Assembly (NCBI RefSeq): GCF_001642475.1
Contig: NW_019173986.1
Span: 62,001 to 126,000 of the forward strand
Source of the DNA: Fonsecaea monophora
Taxonomy: Eukaryota; Ascomycota; Eurotiomycetes; Chaetothyriales; Herpotrichiellaceae
Direction: 5' to 3'
DNA: 64,000 bases
Below the pieces are notes generated by a model. It ran no database searches. It was not told where the DNA came from and worked only from the letters and a program-made list of their open reading frames with translations. The position numbers were made by a program, and so were the translations under genes. Shown one piece after another: positions 53,597 to 64,000 of this stretch; the stretch's first letter is position 1; each line of letters starts with the position of its first letter.

Positions 53597-55969
53597 TCAT
53601 GAGGAAGAAACACCCTGGGTTGCTTCTGCCTGCTGCGCGGTCCAGCCTAGCCAAATAAAGGGGTTCCGTGCCCTGAGTCGGAACACGGAGTGATCTGTTG
53701 AAACTGTTGGTGCTGGGGTAGGCCTTGGTGAAGTATCTGCAATTGGAAGAACAGCGAACGTTAGTGCCTGGTCTCCTGGCGCATTCGCTGGTGGCAGTGA
53801 TGTAGGTAGAGAGGCAGAGGGAGAGATCGTGACTGTGACTGTAGCTGTGGAGGTTGAAGAGAACGGGATGGATGATGAAGGGGATTGGGCAGAATAGTTG
53901 TCTGTGTCTGTAGGGCTTGAGGAGGGAAGAGGAGGGAAGGGCTGGGGAGTGTAGCTCGACAGCGGCACGGCAACAGTGGAGGAATCAGCATCAGCATCAG
54001 CGTTGACAGCACCAGAGGCAGAGGTAGATCCTAAGTATGTCGTCAGGGTCGATGTACCGTCAAGGGTAACAGCCCTTTGAGTGGTTGCGGCCCCTGTCAA
54101 TACTGGTGACGGAGCCAAAGACACAGGAACCACTGCAGCGGCAGCCGAAGTCGAAGGCACATATGTTGTCACACTTAGGGTGCTTGAAATTGTGATTGTG
54201 CTTTCCGCCGTCAAGCCATGTCTGCCACCGAATCTGGTGCCGCTGTTGCTGTATGTCCCCAAGTCTGTCGGATGCGGACGAGGCCACCGAGTTCTCGTCG
54301 CCCAAGCGCCGCTGAGCCAAGGTGGTGGGCCACTCAGTTGGGTGAACCTCGGATTCGCCGAGCCAGTTGGGCACCAGAAGCAATTGGACGGGTACGAAGG
54401 AGTGTGGATGGGAAGGGAGTCAGAGGTCGTCACAGAGGCAAGACCGCCGTCCATGAGCCCCAGGGCAGTTGGATAGTGAGACTCACCTGCATCTCGCTTC
54501 GTGTACTGCGTTAGATATACAGTCTCGTAAACGGTCTCGTAAACAGATTCATATTCGGTAAAAGTCGCCACGACGACGTTGCCGGCAGCATTTGGAGCGG
54601 CTGTCACTTGAGGTTCTGGGGAGGCAGTAGAGTCAGCGGCCAGGCCGTTCAGCCAGTTGGAAAGTACCGAGAAGATCCATGGGGATGGTAACGTACCATC
54701 GTTGTTGTTGCCGCCACGCCCACCACGGCCACTTCCATCTCCGTCATCTGAACCGCCAGTTTGTTGCGCCAGGGCGTTATCAGTAGTGGTAGTGAATACA
54801 CCGATCGGAATGACACTAAAGGTTTGGGTCTCGACACCTGGTCCAGCTGTTGAACCCACATGGACGCTTAGGAAACCAGGAACCCCAGTCTCGGATGCTG
54901 TAGCAGCGAAGACACTAGCTTCGCTTGCACCACCAGAGACAGGCCCTGTAGCTGAGGCGGAGAAGGCAATTGTAGAACCTGTGTAAGAAGTGGACGTTAG
55001 CATGCGGGTGGTAGTTGTCGGCGATACACGTGAAAGAAAGGTGGTGGCAGGGCCGGTGAAAGGGATGGTCTGACCTGTGACGGCAGTAGGATTGGCAAGA
55101 TCGGTCATCTGAGCAGACACGGCAGCATTGTCAAGAGGTTGACCAGGAGCATAGTTAACCTGGGCCTTGGAGACCGCGTTGACGTCGGTATTGTCAACGA
55201 TATCAATGTCCATGCAGGTAGTGTAGATTTCTTGCTTGCCGTTGGGATAGCCTGGAGCACCTGGCAACGTCGGCCAGTCCCAGACCCAATATAGGGTAAA
55301 AGGTTGACCCGTGGGTACATCATCTGGGATCTGAATGTCTTGTTGGCACCAGAGATCCTGGCCCATCAGATCGTCGAAAGGATGACCGTACTGCTGTTGA
55401 CGTTGTTGGGAGATCTGACCGCCGTTCACTTGATAGCATTGCCCATCGTCGAAGTTGCGAGTGGACAAGAGACGGCCGCGACCATCACCACCGGAGCCGT
55501 CAGGCGTCCAAACACGGTGGATCGCAAGGAAAGAGTCGTCGGGGTTGGGTTCAGAGGTTCCGTAGACATAAACTGTGCCTCGATTGGGTGGCTTGCCGGG
55601 TTGGTTGTCTGGCAAAGTGACATGGCCGTTTTCTTGGAAGCGCAGTGCAACACCTGCCCCAGCAGGAGCCTGCAGTCTCGGAGAACCATCGGTTTGGGTT
55701 TGGGATGTTTGGGTGGATTTGCACATGAGGTCAGAAGACTGGATCTGGTTGATTGGACGTCCATCGGGTGGAATGAGATTGACCATCGCCGGATCATTGA
55801 ACTGGGGAGTTCCACGCAAGACATTTCCGCGCGGAAATCCTGGCTGTCCGACCAAAGTACCATTTGGAGCAATAACCATCAACTGTTCGATCCATGTATG
55901 CGCTGAGATGAGAGGTAGTGTAGCAAGCAACCCGAAGAGGGCGCTGCTGAAGGTTGACTTGATGGGCAT
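53597..55969 (-). CDS. Secreted DUF7492-like protein, possible LPMO-type histidine brace, with long Ser/Thr tail
   Basis: Secreted fungal protein, 790 residues if read without introns. The signal peptide MPIKSTFSSALFGLLATLPL ends ISA, leaving His24 as mature N-terminus, in HTWIEQLMVIAPNGT. A second His lies at 116 (FQENGHVTLP) and a Tyr/Trp-rich strand FTLYWVWDWPTLPG later. This arrangement is that expected of a copper histidine brace as in lytic polysaccharide monooxygenases; the family link to DUF7492 is from memory. The domain ends near residue 300; the rest is Ser/Thr/Pro-rich, probably O-glycosylated and wall-associated. Start at 55969, since upstream in-frame codons would bury the signal peptide. 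Part of the tail (around 54614-54697) looks like an 81-nt in-frame intron (GTACGT to CCCCAG with a CTGAC branch point), so the exact length is uncertain. Confidence 0.8.
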   Translation of the reverse strand: MPIKSTFSSALFGLLATLPLISAHTWIEQLMVIAPNGTLVGQPGFPRGNVLRGTPQFNDPAMVNLIPPDGRPINQIQSSDLMCKSTQTSQTQTDGSPRLQAPAGAGVALRFQENGHVTLPDNQPGKPPNRGTVYVYGTSEPNPDDSFLAIHRVWTPDGSGGDGRGRLLSTRNFDDGQCYQVNGGQISQQRQQQYGHPFDDLMGQDLWCQQDIQIPDDVPTGQPFTLYWVWDWPTLPGAPGYPNGKQEIYTTCMDIDIVDNTDVNAVSKAQVNYAPGQPLDNAAVSAQMTDLANPTAVTGQTIPFTGPATTFLSRVSPTTTTRMLTSTSYTGSTIAFSASATGPVSGGASEASVFAATASETGVPGFLSVHVGSTAGPGVETQTFSVIPIGVFTTTTDNALAQQTGGSDDGDGSGRGGRGGNNNDGTLPSPWIFSVLSNWLNGLAADSTASPEPQVTAAPNAAGNVVVATFTEYESVYETVYETVYLTQYTKRDAGESHYPTALGLMDGGLASVTTSDSLPIHTPSYPSNCFWCPTGSANPRFTQLSGPPPWLSGAWATRTRWPRPHPTDLGTYSNSGTRFGGRHGLTAESTITISSTLSVTTYVPSTSAAAAVVPVSLAPSPVLTGAATTQRAVTLDGTSTLTTYLGSTSASGAVNADADADSSTVAVPLSSYTPQPFPPLPSSSPTDTDNYSAQSPSSSIPFSSTSTATVTVTISPSASLPTSLPPANAPGDQALTFAVLPIADTSPRPTPAPTVSTDHSVFRLRARNPFIWLGWTAQQAEATQGVSSS

Positions 55970-57826
55970 GATGAAGTTCGCAGAGTCGCTAAAGGTAAAG
56001 GGTGAATACTTCTGGTGACGAGCAAGAAGAGTCGTCGAAGGTATGGGAGTTTTCCGCAAAGAGGTTGATTCGCGAAAAAGATCTGAGTTCTTTGAAGAGG
56101 CCGTGTAGTACTCGCAGAGTATCTTTTGTCTGAAAGGATTGGTGGTTCGAACTGTCGAAGCTCAAAAGAACGGTAGAAAAGCAAATGGACCGGCACGGCC
56201 GTGACAAAGGAGCGACAAGAACAAACAACAAAGGGAGTGAGGATGAAAGGAGTGACAATGGATCACATTGATCTCTGGGACAAAGCGAAACTACAATGCC
56301 TGCGCAAGCATTGTTCGTGTTTGTTGAGAGAACAATGGTAAAGAACGGTAGGTCGATAAGCGAACGACTTCACTTGGGGTCAACGGCTGACCAGCAGGTT
56401 GGGCAGAAGGCAGGCGACCATAGACAAGAAACGAGAGCTTGCGAACCAGCAGATGAGCGAGTGGAGCATGGATATGGGAATATTTCGATCGGCATCTAAG
56501 CGCAAGGGGTCGGATGGAACCAGCTTTGACCCATGATGCCCATGCACTCGTAGATGGTGTCCCCTTTCTGGGGTCAAGGCTGCGGGATAGACATCACGGC
56601 CTGCTATCGATAGGCCAACCCAGCACAGTGGGATAAGGGTCTGGGTTCTGAAGGACTCTGCGTTTCAGGTGCTAGAGTTTAGCCTTAGTCCGCGTGGCAT
56701 AGCAGGGAACAGATGTGGTTGGTGCGGGATATTTTTTCTTTGGATTGATCTTGCAGATAGCCTTAAGGTCGAAGCTTTGTGGAGGCGTTGGAGGGGGCGC
56801 ACAGTCTATTAGGTCCGGCACAAGAGGATTGCGACTCATATTGACAAACGACATCCGAGATCATCAGTACTCGTAGTGAGGTTGTTGCGGTGAGGCAGTG
56901 GCACAACATGATGAAAGTGAAGTGAGTGAAACAATCAACCTCTCAAACGCCCTGACTGTGCCCAAACCGACCTGGACAACTCACTGATGGCACACAACCA
57001 AGAAAAGCAAGGTCCTTTGTGGCCCCTTTCATTTCAGACGGGTGGTCATGATGGATGACAAAGAGGCAAACGATAGGCACAGGGTAGGGGATTTCGGAAA
57101 AGTATGGGGGAGAATGATAAGGACAGAAGGTGTGGCAGGGAACAAAGTCGTTCGCATTCCAAACATTAGCCTGCGTTTCAAGTGCCACTCTAGCCACTCG
57201 TCAAATTGCGCCACCAGCCAATCAACCACTGCAAGGCTCCCAGTGGCTCCTTGTTCCTGCGTCTCGGAGGCTGCATGAACAAGTTGAAGCTTGATCCCTT
57301 TATTCTCGGCCAGTCTTTCCACATGGAAACATAAACATCTCTACAATGAACAGCCACAACAGCCCACGGGCGACCGTATAGATCACAAAGGGCAAATATA
57401 GTAGCCAAACTGTCATGCTTCCAGAAAAACTTCAGATCCATCCGCTCAGAGATTAGTTTGGCCATCAGGTTGGTGCGACACTTGTATATTCAAAGGACAA
57501 AAGCTTAACCTGCCAGCACTCGTATTATGGTCACAGATGGTCCTCCACATATTACCCAACTAGCACGCGCCGTCCCGGTTATATCGGCAGCCCTGGGGCA
57601 ATGACGTAGACATGCAGCACTGACAGCTGGTGATACAGAAACAGATTGAAGGAAGATAGCCAAGGCTCCATCAATCGTCACTCGGAGGAAACTGAATGGA
57701 GGATCTGGCCCCCACACAACCAACGCCAGACTCCATGCTGACGCTGGTGACACTGAGATGAGATGAGAGGTTTCTACCACCAACGATGTCGATGATCACT
57801 GCAATGTGGTTTGATTGTGCCAGACC
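55970..57826. other. Long intergenic region
   Basis: About 1.86 kb. Upstream part should be the promoter of the secreted protein gene. Overlapping minus-strand ORFs at 57029-57465 (for example DLYGRPWAVVAVHCRDVYV) have no family I recognise, and no splice signals join them convincingly. Confidence 0.35.
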
Positions 57827-58801
57827 TTAGCGCTTGAAGCCGCTCTCCTCTCGGAGGTATGCCTCAAAGTCGAGCATGTTTTCGTTGAGTCGTCGACATT
57901 GTGCCAAATCTGCTCCATACCCTTGCTCTTTAAACCATTGAATCATGGTGCCTGCTTCGGGCACCATGTACATGAGAAAGTGGCTCACAAAATCGTATGA
58001 TCGAGGCATTGGTCGTCCCAGCACCTTCCAAAAGATCTCGTCAGCCTCGGCTTGGGTCAGATCGCAGCCGGCGAGGCTGATTGCAGTGTTCTTATATTCG
58101 TCTGTCTCGGCGGCGCCAAAGGCCTTGGCTGCAAAGACACCAATATCTCTTACTGCGATCAATTGGAGCCGTTTGTCGCCCATTGTATGCCAAGTCGCAG
58201 CGAAGATGCGGCCTGGGAGGTTGGGTGTGAGATTGTCCATGAATGCTGTCGGTCGCAAGATGGTATAGGTCATATCTGTTCCTCGAACCTTCTCTTTTAG
58301 GTGTTTCTCCACCTTGTACTGGGATGAGGGTTAGTACTTGTTGTATGCGCTCGCGGCTTGAACGGCCGGACAAACCTTGGAAACGAAGTGAGGAACATAA
58401 GTGGCATCTACTTCAGATTTGTCTGGGCCACCACGATCGACAGAGGTATAGACGAAATGTTTGACTTTGTGAGCGATAGCCGCATCCACCATATCATTTC
58501 CCTGTTGTGTCTCCTTGCCCTCCACCTTGCTCTTGAGGTTGGGCAGCGTCACGCAGAAGACGCCCCATACCGCCCCGACGCCTCCAGCTTTTGTAAAGAT
58601 GCTTGTACAGTCGTCAAGATCCCCTTCGATGAGGGTGACTTTGGGCTTGGACGCCAGTGCTTTGGCCGCATTGGAGGTGGTCTTGCGGGTGATTGCCAGG
58701 ATTTCGTAGTCGAAGGGAGGTGGGTTTGCAAGCAGTGCTTTGACGACAGCGCCGCCCTGCTTGCCCGTAGCACCTGTTACGAGGATCTTTCGTGTTGTCA
58801 T
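57827..58801 (-). CDS. NmrA-like NAD(P)-binding protein (atypical SDR)
   Basis: Exons 58801-58376 and 58318-57827 give 305 residues; the 57-bp intron has a TACTAAC branch point. The N-terminal Rossmann motif is GATGKQGGAV (10-19), followed by an ADRK-like ITRKT basic stretch that suggests NADP(H) preference, and FVYTSVDRGG, TILRPTAFMDNL and VRDIGVFAAKAF. This is the NmrA/HSCARG pattern: redox-sensing or reductase proteins rather than classical dehydrogenases, since no YxxxK is seen in the usual place. Start at MTTRKILVTG; an ATG 13 codons upstream is less likely. Role in this organism unknown. Confidence 0.9.
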
Positions 58802-59290
58802 GTCTGCCGTAAGAATTTGCGTGATTCTGATAATGGTCAATTAGCTGCGACTGATGGAAAGGAACGAAGATAATTTTAGACACCGGTTGAAACGTTCTTT
58901 GCTCACTTAGTCCGAGCACATGCGAGCCGGAGAATTGACGTCAGGCCCCAAACAATCTACTTACTAGCTTGTGCTAGGTGGTAGTGAATTCATGACAACA
59001 AGGCAACATCATGCGCCGGATATCTTTAGTCTCTCTTCCATATTGACATGAGGAAGAAAGTCCGCTAATCCACCTCATGGAGAGCCATGATCATCCAGTG
59101 GTATCCTGAATTGCGGACAATTCTTTGCGCAGCTTGTGATTCAAGTTGTTCCGCACATCGGGACGCGACGCGCCGCTGGTGGAATGCCTAAAGCGCAGTT
59201 CAACATTGCCAGCCGAATTCCTGAGACCCAATGCTCTAGGTATACTATCTTCAGAGCTTTTCGCATGTCTGCAAACAAGAGCCTGGTGTA
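58802..59290. other. Intergenic region
   Basis: About 490 bp upstream of the NmrA-like gene and downstream of the dehydrogenase. Nothing recognisable. Confidence 0.4.
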
Positions 59291-60533
59291 TCATGATGTG
59301 ATCACCACTTTGACAGGTACCCTCCCTTCGTCCTCTCCCTCCAGTCCCGTATTAGACGCTACTCTGAATGCCTTCTCTCCATCTGCAAGTGCCACCCGAT
59401 GCGTGATCAGATCCTCCGCAACACCGTCTAATTGACCACTGGCGAAAAGCGCAATGGCAGCAGGATAGCAATTGGCGTATCTGAAGACGCCGATGATGTC
59501 CACCTCTCGCAGAGCAGCTGCACCTAAAGGCAAGGTTTGAACTGGTGTGCCCATTCCAACCAAGACCAGCTTCCCGCCTGCTGCCGTTGCATACACGCCC
59601 ATCTGCACACACGGTGGAGCACCAGAGCACTCAAACACTCGATCAAATCCCGTTTCTAATCCCTCTGCCTTGCAGATCTCTGCCGCCTGTTCCTGTGCTT
59701 CCGACAGGATCTCCGAGATGGCCTGCGCAGGAGGCTTTCGAGGAATAAGGAATGTCTTCAACTTGAACTTGCCACCACCCAGTGTTGCGGCGATCTTTAG
59801 TCTGGGGCCGTCGATGTCTGCGATAACAATCTTAGATACCCCAGCAACTGACAGGGCAGCTGCAGTCAACATTCCCACGGCACCCGCTCCCAAGACCAAG
59901 GCGCTGGACCCAACCAGAGGCACTCCCACTCCCGATCCCCCAGATTGACTGCGGTTCAATGCATGTAGCGAGACGGCGAGGGGCTCTACCAGGGCACCCT
60001 GTTCGAAGGTGACATTTTCTGGTAGCTTGTAGCACATAGCGGCTGGCTGTGAGATCACCGTCTGCAGGGTACCATCGATGTGTGGGAATGTCTTTGCAGA
60101 AGATCTGAATGACAGCTTGGAACATAGATTGTACCGACCAATGGTGCACAGACCGCACGAGCGACAGGGGAATCCGACTTCCAGGGCAACTCTGTCGCCG
60201 ACTCTGAGATTCGAGGGATGGACGTCCCCATTTGCGCCCTCAGCAATAGCAGTAACAACACCTGATGCCTCATGACCCAGGACGAGTGGCGCCTGAACAA
60301 CAAAATTTCCGTTCTGTCCGAGACGGTAGTAATGCAAATCCGAGCCGCAAATACCTGTTGCCTTGACTGCTATTTGGACGTCGCCAGCTTGCAGAACAGG
60401 TGGTCGTCTCGTCTCCTGATCAACCATATTTCCGTCAGTGTTATGTTGGTCTAGCAGAAGCTCGGTTTCTTACCAGTCTCAAGTCATTCTTGCCATGTAG
60501 CACCAATGCACGAACTGTTTCTGAAGAATCCAT
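59291..60533 (-). CDS. Zinc-dependent polyol dehydrogenase (sorbitol/xylitol/L-idonate type)
   Basis: Medium-chain dehydrogenase of the sorbitol dehydrogenase group, 394 residues. Exon 1 is 60533-60474 (MDSSETVRALVLHGKNDLRL) and exon 2 is 60415-59291. Catalytic zinc ligands: Cys in GICGSDLHYYR and His-Glu in VLGHEASGVV. Structural zinc cysteines: CRSCGLCTIGRYNLC. Cofactor motif: VLGAGAVGMLTAAAL followed by IADIDGPRL, where the Asp favours NAD(H). HYYRLGQNGNF is typical of the sorbitol / L-idonate branch. Probably cytosolic and used in pentose or hexitol metabolism; the exact polyol cannot be read. The open frame's own ATG at 60427 is inside the intron, so the first exon is needed. Confidence 0.92.
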
Positions 60534-61118
60534 ATTTCCTATTGTTATAGCCACGTCTGGCCAGTCAACCTTTGTCTGTTACTGTCCCCTCAGAGGAGGG
60601 TTTGCTAGATAGAACACACAATTATCGACCTTGTTCTGGGAACACATTCGCGGAATGCACCCCGATTGAAGAGCCGAATAATGGCACTAGATTGTCTGAA
60701 AGCTGACCCCAACGCCTTAACATTGATCCCACACAGGTATGACAGGTAATATGGCACCCACCAGATGGCACCGCGCCTGTACTCCCATCGGTCGGGCAGC
60801 GGGATTTTCTCCGATGCCTGGACCAAGGTCTATACGAGTGATCTTCGGCGAGGGCGAGGGAGACTCCGACCCTGAGGGCGACTTGGCCAGCAAGCACCCA
60901 GCCAGTCACAGAGAAAGTCGGATGGTGTGGGGGTCGAGAAATAAAGCGGCTATTGACCGTGCGGGGTGATACCGCGACCGCATTGCGATATTCGCAATTT
61001 CAAATGCCGACGGAATGCCCACCTCCGTCCATCACTGTTGCACCCAAAGGCGACGCTGGGAGACTGTATCCCGCAAAGTGGCACCCAGCGGCCGACAATT
61101 TTTCATGGCTGGCAAGTC
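60534..61118. promoter_or_regulatory. Divergent promoter region
   Basis: About 585 bp between two divergent oxidoreductase genes. No supported ORF. Confidence 0.4.
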
Positions 61119-62296
61119 ATGGCAATGTTGGCCTTGTCCTCTTGCTTTAAACAAAAGGCGTTGCCAGCCAGTGTCTCCCTAAGTCGTATATTTTCTCTCA
61201 AACGATCCCTCACTACCGTCTCTACAACCGCTACCATGTCGAAACCTAGCGTTCTCCTTATCGGTGGATTGGCACACGTAAATAAAGAGTGGGAGGGCTT
61301 GAGTTCCAAATATAATCTGAAGGAATTCAGAAAGGGTACACGCGAGCAGTTCCTCTCCAACTGCAAGACTGGCCAGTACGACGACGTAGTGGCTCTCTAT
61401 CGCTCCAACCTATCCACGTCAGAAACAGGCCTCTTCGATCAAGAGCTGATCTCAGTCCTACCTCAGACTCTGCGGTACATCTGCCACAACGGTGCGGGAT
61501 ACGACAATATAGATGTGGACGCTTGCACACAAAGGGGAATCAAGATCTCCAGCACACCGATAGCGGTGGACGACGCCACTGCTGATGTCGGCATCTTTCT
61601 CATGCTGGGCGCTCTGCGGCTGGCATGGGTGCCTTTAGTGGCGATCCGAGAAGGCAGATGGCGCGGGAAGAGCCAACTCGGACACGACCCAAAGGGCAAA
61701 GTGCTAGGTATCTTGGGAATGGGTGGAATTGGCAGAGTAAGTGCCATGTCATTCATTACCTGTAATGATTATACACTGACTCCGTCCAGGCAATGGCTCA
61801 CCGAGCGCGAGCATTTGGGATGAAGATCGCTTACCACAACCGAACACGGCTACCGACAGAGCTCGAAGGTGATGCGACGTACCTCAGTTTCGACGAATTA
61901 CTCGCCCAGTCGGACGTGCTCAGCTTGAACCTGTCCCTTAATGCCAAAACACGACACATAATATCCGCACCTGAATTCGCCAAAATGAAGGACGGCGTGG
62001 TGATTGTCAACACGGCGCGAGGCGCACTTATGAACGAAAAGGACCTGGTGGCCGCGCTGGAAAGCGGCAAAGTGTCCTCGGCCGGACTGGACGTGTTTGA
62101 AGAAGAGCCCAAAGTGGAAGAAGGGCTGTTGAAGAATCAGAACGTCTTTATCGTGCCGCATATCGGCACGAGTACCTACGAGACACAGCGCGAGATGGAA
62201 TTGTTGGTGTTGGAGAACCTCCAGAACGCGGTGGACAAGGGCTCTCTGTTGACGCCGATTGCGGAGCAAAAGGGACAATTGAACGGGCATTTATAA
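61119..62296 (+). CDS. D-isomer-specific 2-hydroxyacid dehydrogenase (glyoxylate/hydroxypyruvate reductase-like), two possible starts
   Basis: NAD(P)H-dependent reductase of 2-oxoacids such as glyoxylate. Exons 61119 (or 61236)-61736 and 61790-62296. From ATG 61236 the protein has 335 residues and begins MSKPSVLLIGGLAHVN, typical of cytosolic members. From in-frame ATG 61119 it gains 39 residues rich in Ser, Leu, Lys and Arg without acids (FKQKALPASVSLSRIFSLKR), like a mitochondrial presequence. Domain motifs: YICHNGAGYDNIDV, dinucleotide-binding GILGMGGIGR split by the intron, catalytic Arg in VNTARGALM, Glu in DVFEEEP and His in VPHIGTST. Leaky scanning could give two locations (inference). 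Confidence 0.92.
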
Positions 62297-62936
62297 TCAG
62301 TGTTATTGGCGGAGCTAGCCTTGTGGCGAGGATAGATATAGATGATAAATGGTGCTGCTCGGGAAGTAGACCTGTTGGGGAGGAACTTGGACATATGATA
62401 ATACTATGACAACTGAGGCGTACTCGATATCTATCTACTCCGTCACAGGGACCACGATTTTCTGGTGGTATCAAATAAATTGCACTGGGAATCATCAACA
62501 CGATTTATGCAAGGACATACACCTGATCTCCCGCCCGCTATAAGGGATGCCAAAGGGGGCAGAAACAGTTCAGCACTGCCATTCAATTGAAGCAATAGCC
62601 TACCTCTTCAACGATAAACTGGAGCTACAGACACAATAAACAGGGAGGGTAAAAAAGCCGTGACGAGGCCAAGCGTTTGGAGGGAAATAGAGCACCGCGG
62701 TTAGACTTACCGTACCCGCTTTGCAAAGGAGTGTGAGGATGAAAGCTCGAGGTGAGAGAGCTGTTGGCAATGTCTCAAACTCTCTGGGTATTTATCCATT
62801 TTTGAAGCTTTGGGAGTCTTTCAATCATCATTCTTGACGGAAGCGACAATTGCAAGCATCCGTCTCTTCTCAGAGTGCTTCCAGTGCCGTGACAACCTCC
62901 GTAGCTGAATGATAGTTGCCCTGCCAGCAATTCATC
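62297..62936. other. Intergenic region
   Basis: About 640 bp. No gene recognised. Confidence 0.4.
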
Positions 62937-63605
62937 ACAATAGCAGAAGAACACCAACCAAATCTGGAAATGGTCGTTGACGGTCCGCGGGAGATTCGCT
63001 CCAAGACGGAGGGCTCCCTGTCCAGATCTCAAAGATGATGCTGCCGAGATAAAACAAGCCGTCTTGTACGTCCGCCGTATCGTCGTCTCTTCCAGGACGT
63101 TGAAAATCGGTATCGGGCTCTGCTCGAGGTATGGAGCCGTCGATTGATGATCCCCCAAAATCGCAGGAATTGACACAATCATTCTTGTCCAGAAGGGTGT
63201 TGAGACAGGTTAATCACATTGAACAACGCCTTTCTCGTGCATATATGCAGATCCCTCTGCCGTCTGGATTGACCATCTGAATGCCTCGTCGGCGGAAGGC
63301 AACTTATTGTGTTTTCGAAGACAGCTCAGTCGGTCTCTTAGGCTTTCCACCAGCCTTTCGAGTACTAGTCCGCGGTTGATTGTGTACTTCGGCTCACATA
63401 TTCGACTGTTTTTCAAGTCGCTCGAGGATTTTCCGTTCAATCAAATGACTTTCGAGTAATTGTTTGTCAATATATTCATTGCCTGTTCTAATGGCAACCT
63501 TCACCATAGTATGGTCATCTACCGCAAGAACATGCCCAGACGACCCAGCACCAAGGCACACTAACTCTCCACGATTAATGTCGCGGTCCTGTTTTTCGAC
63601 TCCAT
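62937..63605 (-). pseudogene. Protein kinase pseudogene
   Basis: The minus strand carries kinase subdomains in order but with frame breaks. First a glycine-rich loop and Val-Lys: VCLGAGSSGHVLAVDD and HTMVKVAIRTGNEYIDK. Then, after a frame change near 63413, LVLERLVESLRDRLSCLRKH and AEGSAYMHEKGVVQCD (catalytic-loop region, normally YLHxxGVVHxD) followed at once by a TAA. Then in another frame LLDKNDCVNS-like sequence, CDFGGSSIDGS (the DFG motif) and YLGSIIFEIWTGSPP (APE/WxxGV region). No canonical introns restore one frame that I can find. A dead or decaying kinase of the small fungal kinase-expansion type. Confidence 0.65.
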
Positions 63606-64000
63606 GGTGATCTAGACTGGTCCACCCTCAGCCATGCTAAAGTAATATGCGCAGTTTGGCGATTCACCCCATGCAAAGTAATAGTCTCTGGCGAGGTATC
63701 TCCTTGCAAAGGAGTTAATGGTGGGGGTCAATGGCAGCGTGGCATCGCAGGTATGTGGGTGGAGAACATATAGCGTGAGCGAAGGAGAGACGGTAAAGAG
63801 AGTACCGAATTCTGAAGAAGCACGGATGTAAGTGAAAGAATACGCGTCACTGAAGGAGAGAAAATCGAAAAGCAAAAAGAAGGGAATTTGAGCTCTGAAA
63901 CTTGAACGAACGGTACAACACGGGATGCTGGAATGCGGTAGGGGGGTGAAGGGTTTCCAGAACTTAAGAGCGGCACAAATGGTTCGAGGGGAGAATTGTG
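63606..64000. other. Right-edge region, no confident gene
   Basis: About 395 bp, upstream of the kinase relic. Minus-strand ORFs exist but have no conserved motifs. Confidence 0.35.

Noticed and set aside
55304..55906. 200-codon plus-strand ORF
   Set aside because: Antisense to the conserved N-terminal domain of the secreted protein.
1..64000. CRISPR arrays, rRNA, intact transposons
   Set aside because: No regularly spaced direct repeats, rRNA-like sequence, transposase or reverse-transcriptase motifs were seen; eukaryotic context makes CRISPR unexpected.

Overview
The window is nuclear DNA of a filamentous ascomycete (Pezizomycotina). The evidence is short introns with GTRAGT donors, CTRAY branch points and YAG acceptors, plus fungus-specific families: Zn(II)2Cys6 regulators, HET domains, NACHT-ankyrin NLRs, NCS1 permeases and DUF1688. 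A eurotiomycete or chaetothyrialean source is plausible but not shown. I found no rRNA, tRNA, CRISPR array or intact transposon. Most coding genes are multi-exon; exon coordinates below come from reading splice signals against protein conservation.

Bases 1-17 kb hold what looks like an extended non-reductive uracil (URC) catabolic cluster: URC4/DUF1688 (cut by the left edge), a UPRTase-like Urg2, an acylating (methyl)malonate-semialdehyde dehydrogenase, a PRPP synthetase, a second UPRTase, an NCS1 base permease, a one-chain MOSC + flavin reductase + 2Fe-2S protein, a 2-oxoglutarate/Fe(II) dioxygenase (candidate thymine hydroxylase) and a decayed FAD oxidoreductase. Together they suggest base uptake, thymine-to-uracil conversion, PRPP-driven ribosylation, ring degradation and conversion of the C3 product to acetyl-CoA. 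URC1 is not in the window and is expected to the left.

Bases 17-20 kb are a gene graveyard: a HET-domain relic with RIP-like stops and a broken gene of a fungal hypothetical family. An HNH-nuclease-like gene follows (20.1-21.1 kb), then a housekeeping LC8 dynein light chain in seven exons (21.5-22.3 kb) and a DHA1-type MFS exporter (23.8-25.6 kb).

Bases 26-38 kb carry two self/non-self type genes on the minus strand: a 1975-residue NACHT-ankyrin NLR with a very large uncharacterised C-terminus, and a 1129-residue Fungal_N-type protein without a visible NTPase. A GST-like gene lies between them.

Bases 38.8-64 kb are mixed: a mitochondrial-looking hypothetical protein, an SDR, a Zn2Cys6 regulator, a secreted GH30 glycosidase, a basic disordered protein, a RING-YEATS fusion divergent from the fatty-acid 2-hydroxylase Scs7, a secreted DUF7492-like protein with possible histidine-brace residues, an NmrA-like reductase, a polyol dehydrogenase, a D-2-hydroxyacid dehydrogenase with a possible mitochondrial leader, and a protein-kinase pseudogene at the right edge.
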